A DNA stretch of 64,000 nucleotides. It comes from Chrysaora quinquecirrha. Its lineage: Eukaryota; Cnidaria; Scyphozoa; Semaeostomeae; Pelagiidae. The notes beneath the pieces are model-generated. The model worked only from the letters and a program-made list of their open reading frames with translations, had not been told where the DNA came from and did not search any database. The DNA lies in NCBI GenBank assembly GCA_014526335.1, contig JACTAT010000158.1:230966-294965 (forward strand), written 5' to 3'. Positions 20,954 to 31,400 of the stretch are shown here, in pieces. The translations under genes and the position numbers were made by a program. Numbering within the stretch: position 1 is the stretch's first letter; every line of letters starts with the position of its first letter.

Positions 20954-21881
20954 AACCTGAAACAACAAAAAGTCTATTAGAAATTAACACAATAAAAATT
21001 ATTTTAAAGGCAAAAGCAATGACAAGAAATTTGGTAATAAAAATACATCTAGATTATAGCCTTGTTCCTATCATTCTGTGTCCTCAAACAATACAGGCAG
21101 CTCAGTTGATACAGAATTGGTACGCAAACCTAACAGATATGGGTATTTTTGATCTTGTCAGGTGGTATAGAAGATCAGCAACAAAGAGTTCTTTGGGGTT
21201 CTTTGAAAATTTCTCCAATTTTTGATCAAGAAAATTCCAGCCCTTTGAAACTTGCTGGCTTAGGATTTCTGCTAGATTCGGGCTTAGTGAGTTAAACAGT
21301 CATTTAACCTTACCTCATCAAAGTATGAATCGTGAATTGGTATTACTATCTACACTTCTTATAATGGTCAAGGAAAGAACATGTCCTAACAAAAAAGACT
21401 GGATCGAGCATCTACGGGTTTTTTGTGAAGTCGTCTGTGGCAGTAATTCGAGTGGGCCAAGAACGTGCATCCTCTTTGCACACCAATCGAAGGTAATGCT
21501 GATCTTTTTTAACATACTGGAGGAGAAGGTCTGTACTCGCTTCCAAAGGCCTCTTATGTTGGAAGAAAGGCTCTCCACTGCTTCTTGGGGGCCCAAGATG
21601 GCGTGCGTGATTCGAAACTTAAAAAAGTCATTCACTAAACAATGGGACGCGCTATCCAGTCTATTTCAGTGATCAGTGTATCTGATTATAACCTAGATTA
21701 CAAACAACAAAAATTAGCCGAACAGATCATTGGTAATATTTAATATTCAATAAAAGGAAAAATATAACGAATTACCTTATTAAAATTAAAACTACTGTAT
21801 TTTAAATCAGTTGTTTTTGATATGCCATATGGTTATCCTGCTTTGAAATTTCGTTTTCTGTTTGCGTTTTATTTTCCATTG
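20954..21881. other. Spacer between zinc-finger pseudogene and zinc-finger gene
   Basis: On the minus strand a splice donor GATGAG|GTAAGG ends at 21314 and could close a first (untranslated) exon of the pseudogene. On the plus strand, CAAGATGGCGTG near 21595 resembles a start-codon context, but the frame has no recognisable domain. Nothing firm. Confidence 0.35.
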
Positions 21882-24175
21882 TTAGTTACTGCAGTTCTTT
21901 GTGTGACTTTGTTGGTGTTCTTTAAGCTCTTGTAATCCAGCATAGCCATTTTTGCAAAAACCACATTTAAAGGGCTTCTTATCTAAATGAGTTTGTTGGT
22001 GTAACTTTAGACTTTCTGCTGCTAAAAATCCTCTTTTACATATGTCACATTTAAAAGGTCTCTCTTCTGCTGAATGCGTTAGCTTATGCTTCTCAAGAGC
22101 AGAGAGATGATTCAATCCTTTTCCACAAACATCACATTTATATGGCTTTCCTATTTTATGTTTCCTTTCATGCTTGTCAAGAGAGGCAGCTCCTATAAAT
22201 GTTTTCCCACATGTTTTACATGTACAGGATCCCTTTCCTGCATGACGATCCTTATGTCTTTTGAGATACAAGGCCACAGGAAATTCTTTATCGCAAATAT
22301 CACATTTATAAGGCCCACTGTCTGAATGAGTTCCTTGGTGTATTTTGAGCCATTCTGGTGTACGAAATCCCTTTTCACAGACATTACATTTATAAGGTCT
22401 CTCCCCTGTGTGAGTTAGCCTGTGTGTTTTCAGACCAGAAAGGTAATTAAATCCTTTTCCACATATTTCACATTTGAAGGGTCTTTCTTCTAAATGCGTC
22501 CTCTGGTGCATTTTTAGGCTACTTGATGTGACAAATTCCTTGTCACAAACACTACATTTGTAAGGTTTCTCACCGGTATGATGTCGTTTGTGCGCTTTCA
22601 GACCAGACTCAAAATTATATCCTTTTCCACAGAGATCACATTTGTATGGCCTTTCTGCTGCATGAATTGCTCGATGCTGTCTAAGGCCATCATGCGATGT
22701 AAATATTTTCCCACATGTACCACATGCAAGTTCTCTCTTGACTTCATGTGCAATAGACTGATGTCTTTTGAGATATGCTGATTGAGTGAATCGCTGCCCA
22801 CAAATATCACAACCAAATGGTCTATCTTCAGAATGCAATATTTTATGTCTGTTCAAATTGGCAATAGTACCAAATGTTTTTTCACAGACAACACATTTGT
22901 GTGGTTTTTCTTCTAAATGGGTTTGCTGGTGTTGTTTAAGGTATCTTGATAAAGCAAAATCCTTTCCGCATAAATCGCATTTAAAGGGTCTTACTACAGT
23001 ATGAATTATTTGATGTCTTTTGAGATTTGTTGATGAATTAAACTGTTTTCCACATGTATTACAATTTAATGGTCTCTTTTCAGAATGATTCTTTTGATGT
23101 CGTTTGTGATATGATGATGAAACAAACCGTTGCCCACAAATATTACATTTCAAGGGCTTCTTGTTGGAGTGAATTCTTTGATGTCGTTTTAAATATATTG
23201 ATAGAGTAAACTGTTTCTCACAGACATTACATTTAAAAGGCCTCTTTTTACAACGAGATTTTTGATGCTGCTTGAGATAAGCTGACAGAGGAAACGTTTC
23301 CCCACAAATATTGCATTCAAAAGTTCTCTTGCTAGTATGATTAATTTGATGTTTTTTCAAGTTATCCTCTGAACAAAAGCTTTTCCCACAAATATCACAA
23401 GAAAACACCTTCTCAACTGTATGGATACACCTATGTCGTTTAAGATTTATAACAAGTTTACCACAAATTTCACATTTCTTTTTTCTATCTCCGTTGTGAG
23501 CCTGTTGATGGTATTTAAGGTTTCCTAACCGTTTGAAGGCTTGTCCACAGGTTTCACATTTAAATGGCCTTCCTCCTGCGTGTTTTCTTTGGTGATCTCT
23601 AAGAGCTCCAAACAAAAAGAATGCTTTACCACATGTGTCACACTTGTGTGTTCTCTCTCCTTTGTGACGTTGTTGGTGTTTTTTCAGACTACATTTATGG
23701 CTAAGGACTTTTCCACATATGTTGCATATGTATCCTTTTTCCTTAGCATGAATCCGTTTGTGTGATACAAGACCAGAAAATGAACTGAAAACTTTCCCGC
23801 AAGAACACTCATATGATCTCTTGCCTGTGTGGGTTTTCTTATGGGTGATTAGGCCATTTGATGTTACAAACCCTCTGTTGCAAATATCACATACATAAAG
23901 TCTCTCTCCTCTGTGAATTCTTTCATGTACTAGAAGATTAATCGTAGATGGAAATTTTCCCCCACAGACTTCACAGGAAAATTCCTCTCTCTGACTCCTT
24001 TCAACTGCTTCACTTTCACCTGGCAATTCAGTGCTCCTTTCATTACTAGCATCAGTATCTGCAGTACTTCTACAAATGACTTCTACACGCTTCTTGCCAT
24101 TGCAAACTTCCATATGAGACTGCAAGTAATTTATATCATAATGCTTCTTACATTTCTCACATTGTTTCACTTGAC
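21882..24175 (-). CDS. Zinc-finger gene exon 4 (all fingers)
   Basis: Acceptor CTCTTCCAG at 24176; begins in phase 1 so that A of exon 3 plus GT makes Ser. Carries the C2HC knuckle, all 25 fingers and the stop. GTG at 24170 is an internal Val, not a start. Confidence 0.95.
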
Positions 24176-26799
24176 CTGGAAGAGTTAAAAATTAACAGTT
24201 TTGAGTAGTACGAAACTTCAAATTGCTATGAGCAGCGGAAACATTTTCCGGCATACTTAAAAGCTTTTTTCATCCAACAGTCTACAGAGTATAAAAGTCA
24301 GAAACAGACCTTCCTGCTATATCATACCAGCTGACTGGTGTTTAAAACACAATGCCCATTCAGTTGCACTTTCTGATTGGTGCATTTTGATCCACATCTG
24401 GGTATAAATTCCACCCTTTTCAAGTGTTTCAGTCTGTTTCTGACGTTTATACTCTGAGGAGCGTCAGACAAAAAAGCTTTTAAGCAAGTGCCTGAAAATG
24501 TTTCCGCTGTTCATAACAAGTTTGAAGTTAAAAAATTGCGATTTCTACATTATGACAGCATGATTTCATTTGAACAACAGTAGTTTGAGTTTGGATAGAA
24601 AAACACCACATGAATTGGGATAACATTTCTGTGATTGATAAAGATAAGAACTGGCAAAATAGACTGTTCACAGAATGTATTCATTCAAATCTATCAACCC
24701 ATGTATCAATCATCATGCACTATCCCAGAGACCTGGTTGAATAACATTAAAGGCTGCACTGAATTCAATGTTGGCTTCACAAATTCAGCACTGCAAATTT
24801 AGTACCAAAAAACGCAGAGCTTCCCCACCACTCCAGTTAGAGTTTTTTACACCTTTCAATTTGACAAACACAATAAATAAGAGAAGAACCACATTTCATT
24901 TGCCTGATGATGGGAGACGAATCTCTCTCACAATGTTGCCGTGGTAAATATTGAAAGCTTGTCATGACAAGGGAGGGACGATAATTATGACTTATGCAAT
25001 AACAGTGGTTCACTTTATTTAAACCAAACCACTTTATAAGCACTCAACACTTATAGAGGACCATTAGAGTGGCAAAATGTGCATCATAAAAATCCATTTT
25101 CATTTTTTGAAAAGAACAAGGGGCCATTCAAAATGATGTTTCACCTTTTAGGGGAGGGGGTAGGAGGCATGCAACAGAGTGTGTGACAATTTTTCAGTAA
25201 CAGTTCATGACAAGGGGGAAGGATGGGTCAAAATCTGTCAAAATTTGCATGACATCTTCAAACGGCTCCCAAGAATTTAGCTGAAATGTTGAATATGCCA
25301 AAGCAGATAGCTAAGCATTACATTAAAAATTGACTGAAATAACCCACAGGAACAAACATTCTGATGAGAAATAACTAGAAATTGCAGCAGTAACAAGAGT
25401 TTCTGAATGTCTAGTTCCATACGCTATGAACCAGAGCAACAATTTCAAATTTGACTGTTACTCAAACAAAACATCACCAGAACTGTAGATCCATTCCTAA
25501 TCACTTAAATGCAAACATAATAGCTTTTTTTGAAGGATTCAAGTTTTGAGCTTGTTTAGACCTTTTTGATAAAAAAATCTGATACTCACTAAAATAATTA
25601 TGATCATCATGAACTGCTAGCTGCTCTTTCTTTTTCATCTTGTCATTTGCTTTAAGTTTCTTTCCAGTAGAATTCATATTTTCTTTTACTTGTTCCTTAC
25701 AGAAAAAATATTTTTTGAGTTGTAGCTCTACCTCTTGTTATTGTAATAATATTTCATGGTTTACAGTGATGAACACCTTTTTGAGATCCACAAAAGTAAT
25801 AGCTGTGTATTTGCCATGGTCTAAATAAACATACCAATCATAAGCGCATTTGTGTAAACAGGACAACACTGAATATAACCGTCTGCATGATGATTATTTC
25901 ACAAAAATGAGTTGGTTAGAGTTAAGGTAGTGGTACAGGTTCCTAACCAAACTTTGAATGTTAAAAAATTTTGAAAAATACATTTTCGGATTGGAGATTT
26001 ATATGTCTCATCATCCAAAAATTTGAAAAATAAACAGTTATCAACATAACAATAGAGATGCTCTTCACTGAGGTGCCAATTGCACACACAATTAAAATCA
26101 AGATAAAATTATATTTAACCACCTTGTCTTTCTCTCCCATACGTGGTTTTTGAACTACCTTGGCTGCACAGGGGTTACCAAGTTTCTTGATTACTGAAAG
26201 AGAACAAACATTATTACCATGGGTTAAAGAAAAATTTAATTGAGGAGTAGATTTTTTGACAAAATTTAAGAAAAATCTAAAAAAATAGGGGCTGGCCTTT
26301 TTTGTATGGGAGCATCCACAGTTTATTTTTATTCTTCCATAGCTAGCGGAGTTCCACTGTCAAGAGAGGGAGGGGGTTCCCAAGATTATGCTAAGGCAGT
26401 AAGAAAAATATGCAAGTATTACAGGTTTAATTGTGAATCTAGTACTGCTTTTATTGTGTTGATATGATTTCTTAAACTTGAGTTACAATAATTATCTATT
26501 GCAAGATGCTTTAATTGGCATCCCTGCTTTGTTTGTGTTCCTGCTTGGTTTCTTATTTAGCCCATCTCTTCGCCGCATGAAAAAATTATACACACAGCAG
26601 CAAGTTAAGCGATGGCCTTATGAAAAGACTCGAGTTCTGCATCATACAATGGCAGTCCCTGACAGACAAGTGTTGTTTCTTGAGCATGCTGTCTTCATAC
26701 TTACTTACCAGAACTTTTGATAGTATCATATTTTGAAATAATTTTTTTCCTCCTTTCAGCTTCATTTTCCGTTAATTGCAGCTCTTCAACAACTTCCAT
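21882..26799 (-). CDS. C2H2 zinc-finger protein, 25 fingers, 853 aa
   Basis: Coding exons 26709-26799, 26123-26193, 25590-25695 and 21882-24175 join in frame (2562 nt including stop). The N-terminus is MEVVEELQLTENEAERRKK, then a Lys-rich linker through exons 2-3. Exon 4 opens with a C2HC knuckle (CEKCKKHYD, HMEVC), then about 25 C2H2 fingers (residues ~150-845) mostly with regular TGEKPY-like linkers in degenerate form (HTGERPYKC, HLEERPFKC). Atypical members: a CxC finger (YECSCGK), a short finger (KKCEICGKLVINLKRH) and one with the last His replaced (KQHQKSRC). Presumed nuclear sequence-specific DNA-binding protein; target unknown. No KRAB, SCAN or BTB domain is seen. Orthology within the family cannot be assigned by eye. 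Confidence 0.93.
24211..24529. mobile_element. MITE, CTGTTTCTGACGTT family, copy 2
   Basis: Preceded by GTA; the left CGAAACTTCAAATTG and right CAAGTTTGAAGTT ends are inverted. AGCAGCGGAAACATTTTCC is mirrored by GAAAATGTTTCCGCTGTT, and GTCTGTTTCTGACGTTTATA is in the right arm. In intron 3 of the zinc-finger gene. Confidence 0.78.
25590..25695 (-). CDS. Zinc-finger gene exon 3
   Basis: Acceptor TTTTTTCTGTAAG, donor GTGAGT. Encodes EQVKENMNSTGKKLKANDK and KKKEQLAVHDDHNYF, a basic linker. Phase 0 in, phase 1 out. Confidence 0.82.
25742..25830 (-). pseudogene. Non-LTR reverse-transcriptase fragment (motif A region)
   Basis: Minus-strand frame reads YLDHGKYTAITFVDLKKVFI then TVNHEILLQ and a stop. 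This matches the FVDLKKAFDTVNHEILL signature of LINE-type reverse transcriptases, with the second Asp of the AFDT word replaced by Ile. Only ~30 residues survive. It sits in the intron just upstream of zinc-finger exon 3. Confidence 0.7.
26123..26193 (-). CDS. Zinc-finger gene exon 2
   Basis: Acceptor CTCTTTCAG, donor GTGGTT (weak). Encodes VIKKLGNPCAAKVVQKPRMG plus EKDK. The phase fits both neighbours. Confidence 0.8.
26709..26799 (-). CDS. Zinc-finger gene exon 1 (start codon)
   Basis: ATG at 26799-26797, donor GTAAGT. Encodes MEVVEELQLTENEAERRKKI and ISKYDTIKSS, probably a short amphipathic/coiled segment. Transcript 5' part begins at acceptor 26895 (TTTTTGCAG). Confidence 0.82.
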
Positions 26800-26992
26800 G
26801 CTGCTGCAAGGCAGGCCTTGGGAATTGTCCTCCTCCAATCAAGTCGTCCAGTCACCAGTTTGTAAGTTAGGCCTGCCGCCTGCAACCGGGCAACCCTGCA
26901 AAAATCGGAAAGAAAGTGGCTTTCATTATCATAATCGTTACGAATGCAGATTATGAATAGATAACGAAGGAAAAATACATTGTTTTACATAC

Positions 26993-27070
26993 CTTTGGAT
27001 CCATTACTTGGAACCAGAATTGGAAAATATTCATGGGAAACATCAATGACACCTCAACCGCATTCGCGTA
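26993..27070 (-). promoter_or_regulatory. Upstream untranslated exon with uORF for the zinc-finger gene
   Basis: A donor CCAAAG|GTATGT at 26992 pairs with the acceptor at 26896, adding a 5' exon. It contains three in-frame ATGs (MFPMNIFQFWFQVMDPKG) that read through the splice and stop before the main ATG, so a short upstream open reading frame is predicted. The 5' end of this exon is not defined. Confidence 0.5.
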
Positions 27071-27164
27071 GACTGCCTACACACTCAACTGGTTTTTACC
27101 TCCGACGAGTTGAGTTGAATTGAAATTTGAATGTTCGTTCTCCAGCAGACGAACGTCTCCAAAT

Positions 27165-27378
27165 ATGGAAGCAAGAAAATATGGAAGCAAGAAAATACGG
27201 AGGCAAGAAAATATGGAAGCAAGAAAATAGGGAAGCAAGAAAATGTGGAAGCAAGAAAATGTGGAAGCAAGAAAATATGGAAGCAAGAAAATATGGAAGC
27301 AAGAAAATATGGAAGCAAGAAAATATGGAAGAAGGGATTCGATCTAGATAATACGGAAGCAAGAAAATATGGAAGAAG
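27165..27378. repeat. 16-bp minisatellite (GAAGCAAGAAAATATG)
   Basis: About 12-13 near-identical 16-bp units with a broken unit around 27335-27350. Long open frames across it (KKIWKQEN) are repeat artefacts. It lies between the 5' end of the zinc-finger gene and the 3' end of TALPID3. Confidence 0.95.
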
Positions 27379-27730
27379 GGTCGATCAAAAAAAGAAGAGC
27401 ATTTCTACGTGTACAAGGACGGGAGCCTTTCGTGCACAATCGAACAAAGGGTCAGATCAAAGGGCAACCTCATTTGCATAGAAGCAAACTAGTAACAGAG
27501 AGAAGATACGCAGATGCACAATCAAGAAAATACGGTGTTTCAAGTCATTATTATATTTCAGAAATCGCCCTAAGATATGATCTGAAAAGTTGAGTTCTGT
27601 ATTTATATTATTTACATTTCGTTATCATCAACATAAATTAATTCTTTGCAGATTCCAAACATGTTAGCTAGCTTTGATGCCGCGTCTTCTTTCCGCGCGT
27701 AAAGGCAGACACAAATATGACAAACCTTGA

Positions 27731-28407
27731 TTAATCCGAAAACGCAGCCCCGTCATCATAACTGTAAACATCACCTTCTAACGTAAGTTCGTCTGCACTG
27801 TCTTCGTCAGCAACTGATGGAATCATTAACGTAATTTTTGTTGGCATTTTTTCTTCATCTATCGATTGATTCCATTTACGAGTTCCCCCGTCCTTGGGGC
27901 TCTCCATTGCCTCATCGATCTGTTGCTCCACTGCCTCATCGATCTGTTGTTCATTCAATGTTCCCAAGTCAAGATCTTTCAAAGTTCCCAATCTAGTTTC
28001 GTTCAAAGAATCTGTGAAATTAAAAGTCGACGCGTTATCGAAGTCTCTAGATTGAACCAATATCGCTCGGGTAGGAGTCGCTCCTTTGCCAGTCTCGTAA
28101 TCGATTCTATTCAAACTTGATGCCTCGCTACTTTGTTTTCCTCCTGGAGATTTGATTTCAGACATGAAAATTTCTTTGCTTGAAACGCCAGCCTCAGAGT
28201 CAGATAGATTGGCTCTAGGCCCCTTCTGGAATAATTCTGAATCACCCATATCTTGCACAGCAACTGAATTTGATTCAGCTTTGGAATTCTGTCCCAAGTC
28301 ACCTATGGACAAGTTTCGTACTTCTCCTACCGAGTAGCTCGGAATCTTCCCGCCATTATTGCTCAATGACGTCAGCTCACCACTGGACAGATCTTTGCGC
28401 CTCAACT
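27731..28407 (-). CDS. KIAA0586: TALPID3 last coding exon
   Basis: Acceptor TTTTTTCTCAG. 225 codons ending [18 protein letters not shown] and [14 protein letters not shown], then stop; comparable to the MSVMLPSVNLED C-terminus of vertebrates. No clear AATAAA was found just downstream. Confidence 0.93.
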
Positions 28408-31400
28408 CTGAGAAAAAATCAAGAAATCAAAAATTACACTATAAGAAAGTTCGGGATAATCCTAGTACTCAAACATTTTAGCAACTCCAGAATACTTTCG
28501 TACTAAAAATTAACAATATTTGCTGTCTTTAGTACCCTTCGCACCGGCACCTTAAAACCACTACGCAATTTTTTAAAAAATCGAAAGTTCACAGAAAGTA
28601 CGTCATTGAATGGACTTTTTAATGCATTAGCATAGCTGCGGGGAGAAGTTTTGAGCATCAGTTAAGCAAATATACTTAAATTCTTGAAGCCCAAGCCGAC
28701 TAGTTGAGGTAAAAAAGAAACAAGTTGCCATCTAGTTAATTGCGATAAATTATTTCGGAAAATCGCTGGTTAGCAGTCAGTAACTAGTTCTGACTGTGTG
28801 CAATGTCAATATAAGCCTGAGTTAGAATAGAATATGCACATGCATAGGGCGTGTCCATCTGAACCTCCGAAACCTTCCAAATTTCAAAAACAGAAAGCTT
28901 CCAAAAACAGACTCAATGGCTTTTGAAAAACTGGAATTCTGGAAATTTAAAAACTTCTGCGCCAAAATTCTTGCTTAGGTCGTCCCCAGACCCTTTCGTG
29001 GAATGTTTCCTGGTAACTGTTAAAATTGTATTCTCGTTTGACCTTCAAACCCGTTCAAAATGAGAATCTCTGGCAAGTCTCGTGATTTTGATGGCAGAAG
29101 GTTTTGGAGAGCTCCAAAATCTGCCGTTTTCAGAAGAATAGGTTGGAAAAACACTTATTCGGAAAAAAAGACGGCCACCGAAAAAAGAACTGGTTTCGAA
29201 GAACCCGCCCGTAGAAAATCACGATATACCTCTTGTCCCATTCACACTTAGGCGTTGGTAAGCTGGCTCTTTATTTCTTTCTTTTATTTGTTGACCAAAA
29301 CTAACTTCTCCTTCGCTCTTCTCTTGATTATAATAAACACCCCCTGTTGTAGACTGTGCGTTCGGTGGACTTTTAATTTGATTTAAGAGTTTAACAACCG
29401 GATATTCTTCCGCCAAGAGTTCACCTTCACTAACACTGACTTCTTCTAGCGTGTCCTGAGAGAGAAATTTAAAGGCAATATTTTAAAGTCAGCAGATGAC
29501 GCCCTAAGGGGGTTACTTACCCGACTAATGGAAGGAGATGTGCCACAGAGGTTTTACAGACTATGGTAATAACTTTTTCAGGTATTTTTTTCTAAATCTT
29601 TCTAGATCTTTTGGGTTAGTAAGGTTGAGAGCAGCAGAATATACAGTTTCACAAAATTGTCAAAAAATCTCCAGCATAATGAATGTAGGTCACGTGACAT
29701 TTGCTCGTTTCGAGTACAGTCATGACATGCCAGATCAGAATAGATCTTTTCAAAGAGATCTGGGTCGGTGCGACATTTTCTGGAGATGGCGTACATCTTG
29801 AGTACGGGAATCCTCTTCGCGTGCAGCAACCGGGATCGCAGTCGATCTAGGAGAAGTAGCGTACCAAATTTGTCTTCAAATTCACGAAGAATACTGCATG
29901 GCCCCCAATCGCACGTAGAGAGGCAATCGCCGAAGGGGATGGAAAAGATCCCCCGGCTGCGTAAGATCAAAAAAGCCCGGAAGGTTTGGCTCAAAGCCCA
30001 AAACGAAGGAAAAATGAAAATCTACCTCTTCAATGTCATCTGTGTCTTTCAATGTAGCAGTGTCACTAACTTCTTCATTATCTAGCTGTTTTTGAACATC
30101 TTTACCCATAGCTTTCTGAAGCAGTTGTTTGAAGTTTGTTTTCTCGTCTATAAATGAGATAAGATAACAACATCACAGATTTTTGAGCGATGAGAAACTT
30201 GTGATCTAGCGATCTGAAATTTACATTGTATTTATATAAGAACAACAAAGTTGACCCTTGTTTGTATTTATGTACGGAAAAGATGCAAGTTACCTTCTTC
30301 CAATTCATTGACAGGTGAAAGTATCGCTTGACCTTCAGACACAGGGAATTCACCCTCACTGTATAATCCAGGTATGACACTATCAGGACAGAGGTGCTCC
30401 CCTTCGGAGATTCCCTCAAACAAGCTGCTACCGACAGTTGTGTTTGATGATATCGTAAAACTGCTCGTCTTTGGACTTGGTGATTTCCTAATGACGTTGA
30501 CCATTGGCTTTGGGAGTGTTTGAGTGGGTTCTGAAGATGGAGGGCTTGCTGTAGGTGTCTTTTCTTCTTCTGTTTCGATTATGGTTCCACTTCTAGAAAA
30601 ATATATTTTTGGATTATTGCTGAGTTCTACATCTTTGAAAGGAAATGCTCTTTTTGCAGCGTTAACAATAACTTCCGTCGTAGTTATTATAGTTAGGCCA
30701 CGTTTACACGAGCGAAAATGGATCGGATTTAAAGTGTATCCGATCTACTTTTAGTACGGATAGGCCTTGCGTTTACACACAATTTCGTAGATCCGATCAT
30801 TTTCTGGTACGTGAACCGACCTACTTTTGGATCGCTTTGAAAGGCGTTCCAGTTTAGATCCGATCTACTTTTGCATCGTGTAAACAGGTGGATCCGACCC
30901 AAAACTGGCTCTCTTCGAAAATATCATTATAAATTACTATATAAATATTTAGTAAAGACACATTTGTCAATCACTAGACCCAAAAATGGATCGGATCCGT
31001 GCCTCGTGTAAACAAAAGGCCCATCTGTACCAAAACTAAACATCTGGCTCCGATCCACTTTAGATCCGACAAACTTTCTCTGATGTGAAACGTAGCCTTA
31101 CCGCAGTCGCTTTACATATTTTATATAACAATAGAGTTTACATGAATTTTGAGGTTCAAAACTGCTGAAATGTAAGAATAAATCAAGAATTATTGCCAGG
31201 CTCATACTTCACTACAAAAGAATCGTATTTTTGTTATCAAAGCTTTTCTGACAGTTATCAAGACCATTAAAACGCTTTCACGCGATATTACTTTCACTCC
31301 ATGACGTCATGTGATTTCTGGAAAAAGCTTATTGAAATGACACTGTCGCTTAAGATAAAATTTTGGGCGTGTTCTTGTAAACCAATTCTTTTTTCGGTAG

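Noticed and set aside
21325..21672. 115-codon plus-strand open frame and its minus-strand shadow
   Set aside because: No recognisable domain; region more likely an untranslated first exon or spacer of the zinc-finger pseudogene.
26478..26720. Plus-strand 80-codon frame with a hydrophobic stretch (ALFVFLLGFLF)
   Set aside because: Overlaps the zinc-finger gene's exon 1 donor and intron on the other strand; no splice or family support.
27096..27481. KKIWKQEN and FLASIFSCFHI open frames
   Set aside because: Translations of the 16-bp minisatellite on either strand.
29602..29994. 130-codon minus-strand open frame
   Set aside because: Lies in the TALPID3 intron between phase-matched exons 13 and 14 and coincides with the repeated block shared with 8.8 kb.
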